Origin: JACCXG01 sp963836735
GTDB taxonomy: Bacteria > Acidobacteriota > Vicinamibacteria > Vicinamibacterales > 2-12-FULL-66-21
Assembly: GCA_963836735.1 (NCBI GenBank)
Contig: CAWIKP010000030.1
Coordinates: 1-64,000, forward strand
Length of the DNA stretch: 64,000 bases
Direction of reading: 5' to 3'
Shown: positions 26,887 through 35,287 of the stretch, piece after piece
How the letters are laid out: each line of letters starts with the position of its first letter
Numbering within the stretch: the stretch's first letter is position 1
Notes under the pieces: generated by a model
Databases searched by the model: none
What the model was told of the DNA's origin: nothing
Seen by the model: the letters and a program-made list of their open reading frames with translations, nothing else
Program-made: the position numbers and the translations under genes

Positions 26887-27408
26887 CTACGCATGGGCCG
26901 CCCGCTCCACCGCTCGCCGGAAGCCGGCAGGATCGATCGCGGGGTACCGATACAGTCGCGGCTCGATTGCCGAGAAATACTCCAGCAGCTTGACTCGATC
27001 GACCAGGCCACGATCGAACATTTCCCGGACGTCACCCTCGTCTTGCGCGTGCCCGCGCTCAATCTTGGAAAGCGCCTGAGCGTAGAGGTCGAAATGACGG
27101 AACGTCAGAGACCCTTCCTGGGCGATGAACGGGCTTCTGTCCTCCCACCCCTCCCGCACCGGAATGAAATCGTCCGGCGAGGCGAACTCGATATTGATCT
27201 GGAGCCGCTCCTTGATTTCCGGGATCGCACGGAACACACGATCGCGGTCAGGCACCATCTTCATGTCGACATCGATGGTGCTCTCGCGCCAGCCATGGAG
27301 GACAGCGGTGGCGCCGCCCGTCAGATAGACCTGCGCCGGCAGGTCCGCTTCGCGGCCCAGCGTCTTCATGAACTGCTGGATGCGTGTCGCGTCGGCTAGC
27401 GCGCGCAT
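26887..27408 (-). CDS. Minimal nucleotidyltransferase-fold protein (DUF6036-like)
   Basis: The 173-residue protein carries the minimal nucleotidyltransferase signature: a GG pair (residues 31-32, YLTGGATAVLHGW) followed by DVD (46-48, STIDVDMKM), with a later acidic region (NIEFASPDDFIPV). It has no recognisable partner domain, and helices follow (FDLYAQALSKIERGHAQDEG). Proteins of this type occur in DUF6036-like, AbiEii-like or MNT-like modules, often as a toxin or antitoxin half. Its start overlaps the end of a small upstream gene by 13 bases, typical of such two-gene modules. The substrate is unknown. Confidence 0.7.
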   Translation of the reverse strand: MRALADATRIQQFMKTLGREADLPAQVYLTGGATAVLHGWRESTIDVDMKMVPDRDRVFRAIPEIKERLQINIEFASPDDFIPVREGWEDRSPFIAQEGSLTFRHFDLYAQALSKIERGHAQDEGDVREMFDRGLVDRVKLLEYFSAIEPRLYRYPAIDPAGFRRAVERAAHA

Positions 27409-27665
27409 GCCAGCGCCCGCTCGAAGCTGACGAGACGCCTGATCAGCGCGTTGTAGCGGGAATGCGCGGAATCCGGATCGGTGCGGCTCAACAACTCATA
27501 AAGCCGGTGTTCGCCGCTGGGGATCGGATCGGCAACAGCCAGCCCGAGCTGGCGCAGACGTGGCGCACCGATGGAGACGAGGAGCGCGGCGGCGGTTTCG
27601 GTGCCCGCAGCCAGATCGTCGAGCCCTTGCGCGATGAGATCGCCTCCCGGAAGACCGTCCCGCAT
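27396..27665 (-). CDS. Small helical partner of the nucleotidyltransferase
   Basis: The 89-residue product starts at the ATG of MRDGLPGGDLIAQGLDDL and is almost entirely helical (AAGTETAAALLVSIGAPRLR, HRLYELLSRTDPDSAHSRYN, ALIRRLVSFERALACAR). I recall similar 90-residue proteins next to DUF6036-like genes, but no function. It overlaps the following nucleotidyltransferase start by 13 bases, so translation is probably coupled. An antitoxin-like or accessory role is an inference from size and overlap only. Confidence 0.65.
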   Translation of the reverse strand: MRDGLPGGDLIAQGLDDLAAGTETAAALLVSIGAPRLRQLGLAVADPIPSGEHRLYELLSRTDPDSAHSRYNALIRRLVSFERALACAR

Positions 27666-28056
27666 CGCCCGGATTATATCGGGAGCGATGAAGCGCCGAC
27701 GGCGGGCTACCGAGCCTTCAGCTTCCCGAGCATCATCGCGGCGGTCGCGAGGCCATCGCTGATACGAGGCCGCTCTGCGGCCTCGCGATAACTGCATCGA
27801 CATCGGCGAAACGATCTTGTCGTTGAAGGCGCACGAATACAGGCGGCTCGCGAGCCTGGCACCGGGCGGGAATTGGCGTAGAATCTGGCATTCCCGGGCA
27901 CATTCACAGGTCACAGACTGCTGCAGGCTGGGGGAAGGGCGGTGAGGCCGCCTTCGGTATGAATAACGCTGGTGTACCAAGACCTCTCGCGCATTCAGGG
28001 GCGGTATGGCGGGCGAGCACGCTGGTGACACGGAACTCTGAACAGGTGATCGCGGC
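27666..28056. other. 391-base non-coding stretch upstream of the kinase gene
   Basis: No convincing gene is seen. It holds a perfect hairpin GAGGCCGC-tct-GCGGCCTC (27766-27784) nested inside a wider pair TCGCGAGGCC / GGCCTCGCGA (27746-27788). A minus-strand run reading RISDGLATAAMMLGKLKAR up to a TAG near 27715 resembles a protein C-terminus but lacks any start. A weak promoter-like TTGGCG...TAGAAT region lies near 27870, ahead of the kinase gene. Confidence 0.45.
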
Positions 28057-30987
28057 ATGACGAGCGAGCGCTGGCGCCGTATCGAAGCGCTGTATCACGA
28101 GATGCTGGCGCGCCCGGTGCACGAGCGCGCAGGAGCGCTGGCGGTGGCGTGCGCGGGCGATTCCGGGTTGCAGGCCGAGGTGCAATCGCTGCTGGACCAG
28201 CCTGAGCCCGCCGGCCTTCTCGGACCCCGCGCAGTGGAGGTCGCAGCGCCGCTCGACGCGCCGGCAAAGGCGGCGCTCACTGGGCAGCGTATCGGCGTCT
28301 TCGAAGTCAGGGGCCTGCTGGGCGCCGGGGGGATGGGGGAGGTGTACCGCGCGTGGGACCCTCGCCTGGCGCGGGAGGTGGCGCTCAAGGTGCTGCCGGG
28401 CGACGTAGCCGAGAGTCCGACGCGCCGGCGCCGGTTCCTCGAGGAAGCGCGGGCGGCCGGCAGCCTGAATCATCCCAACATCGTCGCCGTGTTCGACGTC
28501 GGGGTCGGGGAAGGCACTCCGTTCATCGCCACGGAGCTGCTCGAGGGCAGGCACCTCCAGGACGAGATGGATCACGGCGTGCTCCCGATTCGACGGCTGC
28601 TCGACTTCGCCGTGCAGATCGCGGCGGGGCTCCGCGCCGCGCACGACGCCGGCATCGCGCATCGCGATCTGAAGCCGCAGAACGTCATGGTGACGCGCGA
28701 CGGGCGCGCCAAGATTCTCGATTTTGGATTGGCAAAAGCGTCCGGCGCCGACCGGGACGTCAGCGGAACCCAGCCCGGGACGATCACGGCGCCCGGCATC
28801 ATCCAGGGCACGCCCAACTACATGAGCCCCGAACAGGCGAGCGGGCGCAGGGTCGACTTCCGCTCCGATCAGTTCTCGTTCGGACTGATGCTCTACGAGA
28901 TGGCGACGGGCGTCCACCCGTTCCGCCGCGGGACGACGCTGCAGACGATGTCGGCGATCGTCGACGACGAGGCGCGGCCGATCGGCCAGCTGAACGCCGC
29001 CGTTCCCACCATGCTGCGGTGGGTCATCGAGCGATGCCTGGCGAAGGATCCGGCGGACCGGTATGCATCCACCGCCGACTTGTCGAAGGACCTCCTCACC
29101 CTGCAGGGCCGGCTCGGCGAACTGACCGGCGAAGAAACGCATCCGATTCCGGCGCCCATCAGGTCGCGCCGGCGCACGGCGCTCATCGCCGCCGGAGTCG
29201 CGCTCCTGGCGGTCTCGGCCGCGGTCATGTGGCCGTCAGCGGATGGCGGGCTCCCGGCGCTGAAGTACGCGCCGCTCGTCACCGATGCGCGTTTTCAAGG
29301 CTCCCCCGCCTGGTCCCCTGATGGCACCACGCTGGCCTACACGTCCATGGTCGACGGGATCCAGCAGGTGTTCACGAAGAGCCTCGCATCATCGGGGGCG
29401 CATCCAGTGACGGACTCCAGGTTCGACTGCACGGACCCGTTCTGGTCGCGGGATAACACCCGCATCTTCTACCAGTCGCTCGCGCGGGATTCAGAGAGCC
29501 TGTGGTCGGTCAGTTCCGCGGGAGGGCCTCCCGAGCTGATCGTCGAGAACGGCACTCGGGCAGACATCTCGCCCGACGGCCGTACGCTGGCCTTCTTCCG
29601 CGAGGTGAACACCCAGGAGCCGGTAGGTGCGCGGCGATCGCTCTGGATTGCCTCGCCAACCGGGAGCGACGCGCGCCGGTATGGGCAGGCACCGTTCGAC
29701 ACCCGCACGTTTGTCGACGGGGCGCTCCGCTTCTCGCGCGACGGCTCCAAGCTCCTCGTCTGGGTCTGGGGCTGGTCGGACGACACGTCCACGACGCCTT
29801 CTCCTGAGTTCTGGGCGCTGCCATGGCCCACCGGCCAACCCTACAAAGTCCTGGCCACGCTGGCCCGAACTACCCCCGCCGCGGCATCGTTCGACTGGCT
29901 GCCCGATGGCCGACGCATCGTCGTCTCGTTGTGGGACGAGCGAACGACGGGGATGCACCTCTCGATCGCCAACGTCGAGACCGGTGAGGTGACGCCGCTG
30001 ACCTCGACGCCGGGCACCGAGAACCGCCCGGTCGTCTCACCCGACGGGCAGCGGATCGCCTTCGCGGCCGAAGCCATCGATTTCGACCTGGTCGAGATTC
30101 CTCTGGACGGGTCGCCCAATCGCAGCCTGCTGGCGACATCCCGGAACGAGCTCGATTCGACGTTCACGTCCGACGGCAGTCAGTATGCCTATGTCTCCGA
30201 CAAGGGCGGGCTGCTGCAGATCTGGCTGCGCAGTCGCGACGGACAGTTCGAGCGCCCGATCGTCGGGCGGAATCAGTTTCCCGACGATCAGACGCTGGCG
30301 ATGGGAGCACCGGCGCTGTCGCCAAAGGGGGACCGCATCGCCTATCAGCGGTACGCGGAGCGCAGCGGATATCAGATCTGGGTGTCGACGGTGGCAGCCG
30401 CGGGTCCGCCCGTCCAGCTGACATCGGGGTCGTTCTACCAGGATGGGCCAACGTGGTCGCCGGACGGGACCACGATTGCGTTCCTGCATCGCACCAAGGA
30501 CAACGTGTCTGCGCTCGCCAAGGCTCGGGTCGGCGCCGTCGAACCACCGACGCTCATCCTGCCGGAAGTTGCGATGCTCCGGTCGCGTCCGAAGTGGTCG
30601 CCAGATGGCCGGTGGATCGTGTCGGCCACTTCCGAAGCGCTGGTCATCGTGAGGCCCGACGGGAAGGATTCGCGTGTCATCAGCCAGGAGAGCTGGATTG
30701 CCTATACCTGGAGCGTCGACAGCCGCCAGATCTACGGGCTTCGCGAAGCGGACCGGCCGGGCCACTATGCGCTGGGCGTCATCGATATCGACACGATGAA
30801 AGAACGGGTCATCAACCCGGAAGTGGGCGTCATTCCCCCGGCTTCGCAGCCCATCCGGGGGCTCGACTTGATGGGTCCGCGATCACTCGTGACGTCCATT
30901 GCCAGCGCCCGGTCGGATATCTGGACGGCCGAGGGCCTGGAGCGTCCCAGGCGAACGCTGCTCTCTCGCCTGTGGCGCGGGAACTAG
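28057..30987 (+). CDS. Membrane Ser/Thr protein kinase with C-terminal propeller
   Basis: The 976-residue protein has an N-terminal helical region (1-70), a PknB-type kinase domain (about 80-350) with glycine loop LLGAGGMGEVYRAW, the ATP lysine in ALKVLP (111), catalytic loop HRDLKPQN (202-209) and DFG (222-224), a single transmembrane helix (about 370-390, TALIAAGVALLAVSAAVMW) and a WD40/PD40 beta-propeller to the end (WSPDGTTLAYTS, VSPDGQRIAF, WSPDGRWIVS). The kinase is therefore cytoplasmic and the propeller periplasmic, a common acidobacterial layout for stimulus-dependent phosphorylation. Two wHTH-FHA regulators within 5-7 kb are attractive phospho-targets. The start ATG has no strong Shine-Dalgarno. 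Confidence 0.93.
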   Translation: MTSERWRRIEALYHEMLARPVHERAGALAVACAGDSGLQAEVQSLLDQPEPAGLLGPRAVEVAAPLDAPAKAALTGQRIGVFEVRGLLGAGGMGEVYRAWDPRLAREVALKVLPGDVAESPTRRRRFLEEARAAGSLNHPNIVAVFDVGVGEGTPFIATELLEGRHLQDEMDHGVLPIRRLLDFAVQIAAGLRAAHDAGIAHRDLKPQNVMVTRDGRAKILDFGLAKASGADRDVSGTQPGTITAPGIIQGTPNYMSPEQASGRRVDFRSDQFSFGLMLYEMATGVHPFRRGTTLQTMSAIVDDEARPIGQLNAAVPTMLRWVIERCLAKDPADRYASTADLSKDLLTLQGRLGELTGEETHPIPAPIRSRRRTALIAAGVALLAVSAAVMWPSADGGLPALKYAPLVTDARFQGSPAWSPDGTTLAYTSMVDGIQQVFTKSLASSGAHPVTDSRFDCTDPFWSRDNTRIFYQSLARDSESLWSVSSAGGPPELIVENGTRADISPDGRTLAFFREVNTQEPVGARRSLWIASPTGSDARRYGQAPFDTRTFVDGALRFSRDGSKLLVWVWGWSDDTSTTPSPEFWALPWPTGQPYKVLATLARTTPAAASFDWLPDGRRIVVSLWDERTTGMHLSIANVETGEVTPLTSTPGTENRPVVSPDGQRIAFAAEAIDFDLVEIPLDGSPNRSLLATSRNELDSTFTSDGSQYAYVSDKGGLLQIWLRSRDGQFERPIVGRNQFPDDQTLAMGAPALSPKGDRIAYQRYAERSGYQIWVSTVAAAGPPVQLTSGSFYQDGPTWSPDGTTIAFLHRTKDNVSALAKARVGAVEPPTLILPEVAMLRSRPKWSPDGRWIVSATSEALVIVRPDGKDSRVISQESWIAYTWSVDSRQIYGLREADRPGHYALGVIDIDTMKERVINPEVGVIPPASQPIRGLDLMGPRSLVTSIASARSDIWTAEGLERPRRTLLSRLWRGN

Positions 30988-31017
30988 CCGACTGTTTTGG
31001 TGATTCGTGGTGTATCA

Positions 31018-31153
31018 AATCCCAAGCTCCAAGCTCCAAGCTCCAAGCTCCAATCCCAAGGCACTCCCAATTCCCAAACTCCAATTGGCAGTGGAGTTTT
31101 GGAATTTGGGCGTTGGGAGTGCCTTGGGATTTGGAGCTTGGAGCTTGGGAATT
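31018..31153. repeat. 136-base inverted repeat of CTCCAAG heptads
   Basis: The left arm has four CTCCAAG/CTCCAAT units after ATCCCAAG, then CCCAAGGCACTCCCAA and further CCCAA units. The right arm from about 31088 is its imperfect complement (GTTGGGAGTGCCTTGGGAT, then TTGGAGC, TTGGAGC, TTGGGAATT). The left arm has two more heptads than the right, showing that unit number drifts. It is the best example of the family in the window and sits in the 333-base gap after the kinase gene; the rest of that gap (31154-31320) shows only the ribosome binding site of the next gene. Confidence 0.88.
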
Positions 31154-31320
31154 GACACTCTAGTAATGACCAGAACAGTCCACTAGTTTGAGGATCCGAA
31201 GATCCAAGCTATTTCCAAGGACTCGCTCGGGCCTCGGACGCTATACTCCCCTCGCCTGTAGCCCGGAGGCGGAGGGACGAGGGCCGACGGGATCAACCCC
31301 CAGGAACCCACGGAGAAACC

Positions 31321-31848
31321 ATGCGGAAACGCCTCACGCTTGCGACGCTGCTGTTGTCGGTCACGATCGGACCGGAAATCCTGTTCGCCTGTGGCGACAA
31401 GTTTTTCCTGGTCGGACGCGGCGACCGGTTCTGGCGCGCGTATGCCACGCTCCATCCGGGTCGCATCCTGATCTACACCGGCGGGACGACGACCGTCAGC
31501 AAAGGGTTACGCGACGCTCGCCTCCACAAGTTCATTACCCGCGCCGGCCACCGCGTGGTCGTCGCCGCGGATCGCGGCGAACTCGACCGGGCACTGAAGT
31601 CCGGATCGGTTGACGTCGTGCTCGCGGGTCTCGGGCAGGCAGTCGATCTGGCTCCGGCGGTGGCGGCGGCGCCGTCCAGGCCGACCCTCCTGCCGATCGA
31701 AGGGGATGGGGCGGATGCACCCACGGCATCGCAGCCCCAGTTTGCCGCCAGGCTGAAGTCGTCCGACAAGGTCAATCGCTTCCTCGGCAGCATCGAGGAG
31801 CTCATGCGAGTGCGTCCGGCATCCAGTCCGCAGCGACTGCAAAGCTGA
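31321..31848 (+). CDS. Secreted protein of unknown function
   Basis: The 175-residue product has GGAG eight bases before the ATG and an export signal (MRKRLTLATLLLSVTIGPE, cleavage near FAC). The mature part starts CGDKFFLVGRGDRFWRAYA and has an alternating strand/helix pattern (GRILIYTGG, HRVVVAADRGELDRALKSGS, VDVVLAGLG) that recalls a response-regulator receiver fold without clear phosphoacceptor context. I do not recognise a family. It is followed after 15 bases by an outer-membrane barrel gene, so the two are probably one operon. Confidence 0.7.
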   Translation: MRKRLTLATLLLSVTIGPEILFACGDKFFLVGRGDRFWRAYATLHPGRILIYTGGTTTVSKGLRDARLHKFITRAGHRVVVAADRGELDRALKSGSVDVVLAGLGQAVDLAPAVAAAPSRPTLLPIEGDGADAPTASQPQFAARLKSSDKVNRFLGSIEELMRVRPASSPQRLQS

Positions 31849-31863
31849 CGAAGGACCCTCACC

Positions 31864-32841
31864 ATGCGATCGGTGCACAGCGCGTTCGCTGTTCGGGTCG
31901 TGGCCTCTCTGCTCGTCGTGTCCGGCACCGTGACGACGGCCCGGGCACAGGCGTGGCTGCCGGCCAAGGGAGAGGGGACGGTCTCGGTCCTCTTCACCAA
32001 TGCCCTGTCGAAGGACCACTACCTGCCGGACGAGCGCTTCGACTTCGGCCACATCGATTCGAACACCGTGCTGTTCGACGTGACCTACGGGATCTCGGAT
32101 CGCCTTGCCGTGACCGCGGGGCTGCCGGTCGTGATGTCACGCTACCGCGGCGCCTTTGCGCATCGACCGATCACCCTGGACGACGGCAACTGGCATACGA
32201 CCTCGCAGGACTTCCGTTTCGGGGTCCGCTATACCGCGGTGCGCGGGCCGGTCGTGGTGACGCCGTTCATTGGAACCGATCTCCCGAGCGTTGACTACGA
32301 GTTCTACGCGCACGCGGCCCCGGGCCGGCACTTGAAAGAGCTCAATGCCGGGGTCGTGGCGGGCCGACTGTTCGCAGACCTCGGACTCGTGGTCCAGGGA
32401 CGCTACGCGCTCGCGTTCTCGGAAGGCGCGCTCGACCAGTCCCGGCGCTACAGCCTCGCCTCACTGGAGGGGGCGTATTTCCTCACCCCGAGTCTCCGGC
32501 TGCTGGCAATGACCTCCGCGCGCATCGGCCACACCGGGATCGACCTGGCGCCGGACAGCGGCCGGGTCCTCCCAGCCGACGTGTTCCGCCATCATGATCA
32601 GATTTCGCGTGAGAGCTATTTGAACGTCGGCGGCGGCGCGGCCCTGTCGCTGACCGACACCTGGGATCTTTTCGGCTCGTTCACGACCACGGTGACCGGA
32701 CGCAACACCCATGCGGTCAACCGCGGGATTTCTCTTGGCGTGGCCTGGAGCTTCGGCGGCCCCGGCGCCCTGATCCGCGCGTCGCGGGATACGCGCGAGG
32801 GCGGGCTCGTCAGGTGCCTGTGCCAAAAGGCCGGGGGCTAG
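31864..32841 (+). CDS. Outer-membrane beta-barrel protein
   Basis: This 325-residue protein has a signal peptide ending ARAQ and then a barrel with alternating aromatic strands, starting AWLPAKGEGTVSVLFTNAL and including VLFDVTYGISDRLAVTAGLP, GVRYTAVRGPVVVTPFIGTD and YSLASLEGAYFLTPSLRLLA. The pattern resembles transporter-type barrels such as the phenol-degradation MetA-like family. The C-terminal tail (LVRCLCQKAGG) extends beyond the last strand, GISLGVAWSFGG, and is unusual. It follows the small secreted protein gene by 15 bases and may work with it. Confidence 0.75.
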   Translation: MRSVHSAFAVRVVASLLVVSGTVTTARAQAWLPAKGEGTVSVLFTNALSKDHYLPDERFDFGHIDSNTVLFDVTYGISDRLAVTAGLPVVMSRYRGAFAHRPITLDDGNWHTTSQDFRFGVRYTAVRGPVVVTPFIGTDLPSVDYEFYAHAAPGRHLKELNAGVVAGRLFADLGLVVQGRYALAFSEGALDQSRRYSLASLEGAYFLTPSLRLLAMTSARIGHTGIDLAPDSGRVLPADVFRHHDQISRESYLNVGGGAALSLTDTWDLFGSFTTTVTGRNTHAVNRGISLGVAWSFGGPGALIRASRDTREGGLVRCLCQKAGG

Positions 32842-32844
32842 CTG

Positions 32845-33489
32845 CTAAGTGCTGGACAACGGTTGCGTGCTGGCGCCGCCGTTCGTGCGGTGCAGCTTGA
32901 ACGTGAGCAGCACCGCGCCCAGCCGGACCCGATCGCCGTCGGCAAGCCGGACCGGTTCGGTCACGCGCACGTCGCCGACGAACGTCCCGTTCTTGCTGCC
33001 CAGATCCTCCAGCCAGGCATCGGCCTCGAATCGGATGGTGGCGTGACGGCGAGAGACCGTGGGCGACGGTACGTCGATGGCATCGTCGAGATCGCGGCCG
33101 AGGAGATTGTCGCCGTCGAAGAGATTCACGCGTCCCGTCTGGCTGACGAGCCAGCCGCGAACCGGACGAACCGCTGACGGGGCGGGGTCCGACGACGTGA
33201 CCTGACCGACGAACGCGTATCCGAAGCCATGGACCGTCCGGATGAAGCGCGTGCGCTCGGCATCATCGCCGAGCACACGCCGGAGCTCCGACACCAGACT
33301 GTGCAACGTGACCTCCGCCACGAAGGTTTCGGGCCACAGCTGCGCATGGATGTCGGCCTTCGAGACGGCGCCAGGCCGCCGTTCGAGCAGGACCGTCAGG
33401 AGATCGAATGCCTTGCGCGTGAGGTGACACTCGACACCGTCGCGCCAGACCCGGCGAGCCGCAGAATCGAACTGGATGCCCAGGGACAT
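32845..33489 (-). CDS. wHTH-FHA transcriptional regulator (EmbR-like, no BTAD)
   Basis: The 214-residue protein starts at the ATG of MSLGIQFDSAARRVW; longer starts overlap the divergent lipoprotein gene. Residues 1-105 are an OmpR/PhoB-type winged helix (HLTRKAFDLLTVLLERRPGA, AEVTLHSLVSELRRVLGDD, FIRTVHGFGYAFVG). Residues about 120-200 are a forkhead-associated domain with the phosphothreonine-binding residues in NLLGRD, SRRHATI and EDLGSKNGTFVGD. The pairing suggests DNA binding controlled by a phosphorylated partner, as with EmbR and PknH in mycobacteria. The Ser/Thr kinase at 28-31 kb is the nearest kinase. A paralogue lies at 34473. Confidence 0.87.
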   Translation of the reverse strand: MSLGIQFDSAARRVWRDGVECHLTRKAFDLLTVLLERRPGAVSKADIHAQLWPETFVAEVTLHSLVSELRRVLGDDAERTRFIRTVHGFGYAFVGQVTSSDPAPSAVRPVRGWLVSQTGRVNLFDGDNLLGRDLDDAIDVPSPTVSRRHATIRFEADAWLEDLGSKNGTFVGDVRVTEPVRLADGDRVRLGAVLLTFKLHRTNGGASTQPLSST

Positions 33490-33513
33490 CGGTGTCCGAA
33501 TTAGTGCAGCCGA

Positions 33514-34444
33514 ATGACGCTTGTCAAGCACTTCGTTGGCGGTCGTGCCTTTGGCGTCGTGCTCGCGGGCTTGCTGTTCGGATGCGGCGGCGACCGCTGG
33601 CCCGATCCTCCACCCCTCGACCGATCGAGCTACCAGGCCCAGTATCAGGAGTGGCTCGATCATCGTCGCGCGGTTGCGGCGGAGGCGGTACGGCTGATCG
33701 GTGTCTGGGCTTTGCCTGAGGGGGAGACACCCTTCGGGTCGGATGCCAGCCTGCCAATCGTGCTCCCGGTTCCCCCCGCGCCACCCCGAGCCGGAGTGTT
33801 CCGCCGCGAAGCTGACAGAATCACCGTGTTGCCGGCCACGAGCACCGCGCTGCGATGGCAGGACGGCGCGCCGGTGACCCGACCCACGGACCTTGAGGGC
33901 ATTCTTGCCCTCGGGTCACTGCGGCTGCTGGTCGAAGGCGTCGGAGAGGGATTGTCGGGACGCCGCTTCCTGACCGCCTGGGACGAGGATCGCGTCGGCA
34001 GCCCGAACCCTCCAGCGATCGAGACGTATCCGATCGACCAGGAATGGCGGCTCGCGGCACGGTTCGTCGCCTTCGATGACACCGAGGGCGATCGAGGTGG
34101 GCGACGTCAGGGGCGGTGTCCAGTATTTCGTGGCTCCCGGTCAACTGGTGTTCCGGGCGAGAGGACACGATTTGCGCCTGACGGCGCTCACCGAGCCGGA
34201 AGGGCGGGAATTCTTCCTGATGTTCAAGGACGAGACCAACCGGTCGACCACCTACAGCGGCTACCGCGTCCTCTTTGCCGGCGCAGTCGACAACGGCGCG
34301 TGGACGGTGCTCGATTTCAATTTCGCCGGGAATCCGCCGTGCGCCTACTCCCCCTACACGCTCTGCCCGCTGCCGCCGCCGGAGAACCGGCTGGCGATTG
34401 CGGTGACTGCTGGTGAGAAGCGATTCAGCGGGCGGAAGGAATGA
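33514..34444 (+). CDS. DUF1684 lipoprotein, one frameshift
   Basis: A lipoprotein signal (VVLAGLLFGCGG) starts the protein. The first frame reads to about 34070 (YQEWLDHRRAVAAEAVRLI, WRLAARFVAF); removing one G before ATGACACCG continues into the second frame, which holds the conserved DUF1684 core FFLMFKDETNRSTTYSGYRV, VLDFNFAGNPPCAYSPYTLC, PLPPPENRLAIAVTAGEKRF. The restored length of about 309 residues fits the family. The role of DUF1684 is unknown. The gene sits between two wHTH-FHA regulators, divergent from the first (24-base gap) and convergent with the second. Confidence 0.85.
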
Positions 34445-34472
34445 GTGGGTGCGTGAGAGGCACACCCACCGC

Positions 34473-35147
34473 TCACGCCGACTGACTGGGTGTCTCCGTG
34501 GTGACGCCGGCGGCAGAGGTCCGGTAGACGAGGCGGCTGGGACCGATCTCGATGGCGTCGCCGTCCCGCAACGAGGACTCCCCGACGACCCGGCGATCGC
34601 CGATCTTCGTGCCGTTCTTGCTCCCGAGATCCTGCAAGCGGACACCGCGGCCATCGATGATGATGCAGGCGTGACGGCGCGAGACGGCGGCCGAATCCAG
34701 GCAGACGATCGAGCAGGGGTCGCGTCCGATCACGTTCTCTCCCGCCTGCAGCATGATTCGCCGCTGGTCGACGAGCACCCAGTGCGCCAGGCCCGGGCGG
34801 GCCGGTTTCGGTGCGTCAATCGATCGACAGAACGCGTATCCCACGCGGTGGGCCGTGCGAATGATCGGGCGATCGGGTGACCGGTCGTCGAGGACGCGGC
34901 GCAGTTCCTTGACCACGCCGACGAGCGTGGCGTCCGAGACGAAGGTCTCCGTCCACAGCCGTTCGTGCAGCTCGCGCTTCGAGACCACCCTGGGAGCCTG
35001 ATCGACGAGGAGCGCGAGCAGATCGAACGCCTTCGGCGTGAGGTGAAGCGGGTTGCCGTCCCGCATCAGCAGGCGCCGGGCACGGTCGAGCACGAAACCG
35101 TCGAAGCGGACCGCCCCGATCTCCCCGCGGATTCCCTCGGTTTTCAC
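34473..35147 (-). CDS. Second wHTH-FHA transcriptional regulator
   Basis: The 224-residue protein has the same order as its paralogue at 32845: OmpR/PhoB winged helix (about 12-110, HLTPKAFDLLALLVDQAPRV, SDATLVGVVKELRRVLDD, IIRTAHRVGYAFC) and an FHA domain (about 125-210) with ENVIGRD, SRRHACI and QDLGSKNGTKIGD. The FHA-critical Gly-Arg, Ser, His and Asn-Gly are all present. Two copies flanking one DUF1684 lipoprotein suggest tandem duplication with later divergence. It is divergent from the PD40 gene at 35288, leaving a 140-base shared promoter region. Confidence 0.87.
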   Translation of the reverse strand: MKTEGIRGEIGAVRFDGFVLDRARRLLMRDGNPLHLTPKAFDLLALLVDQAPRVVSKRELHERLWTETFVSDATLVGVVKELRRVLDDRSPDRPIIRTAHRVGYAFCRSIDAPKPARPGLAHWVLVDQRRIMLQAGENVIGRDPCSIVCLDSAAVSRRHACIIIDGRGVRLQDLGSKNGTKIGDRRVVGESSLRDGDAIEIGPSRLVYRTSAAGVTTETPSQSA

Positions 35148-35287
35148 CCGTTTCTCCCCCGACAGTCGACCATGGCCTCCGCGCAGACTGCCGCTACTCG
35201 CGTCGTGAAACGCGTGCCGATTCTACAAGCGGGACGCGGAGGATCGGCAAAGCGGCGCGCCAACTTCGAATTCCCGAGGAGACCACC

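Noticed and set aside
27904..29142. A 412-codon minus-strand frame overlapping the kinase start
   Set aside because: It lies opposite the conserved kinase domain and shows no family features.
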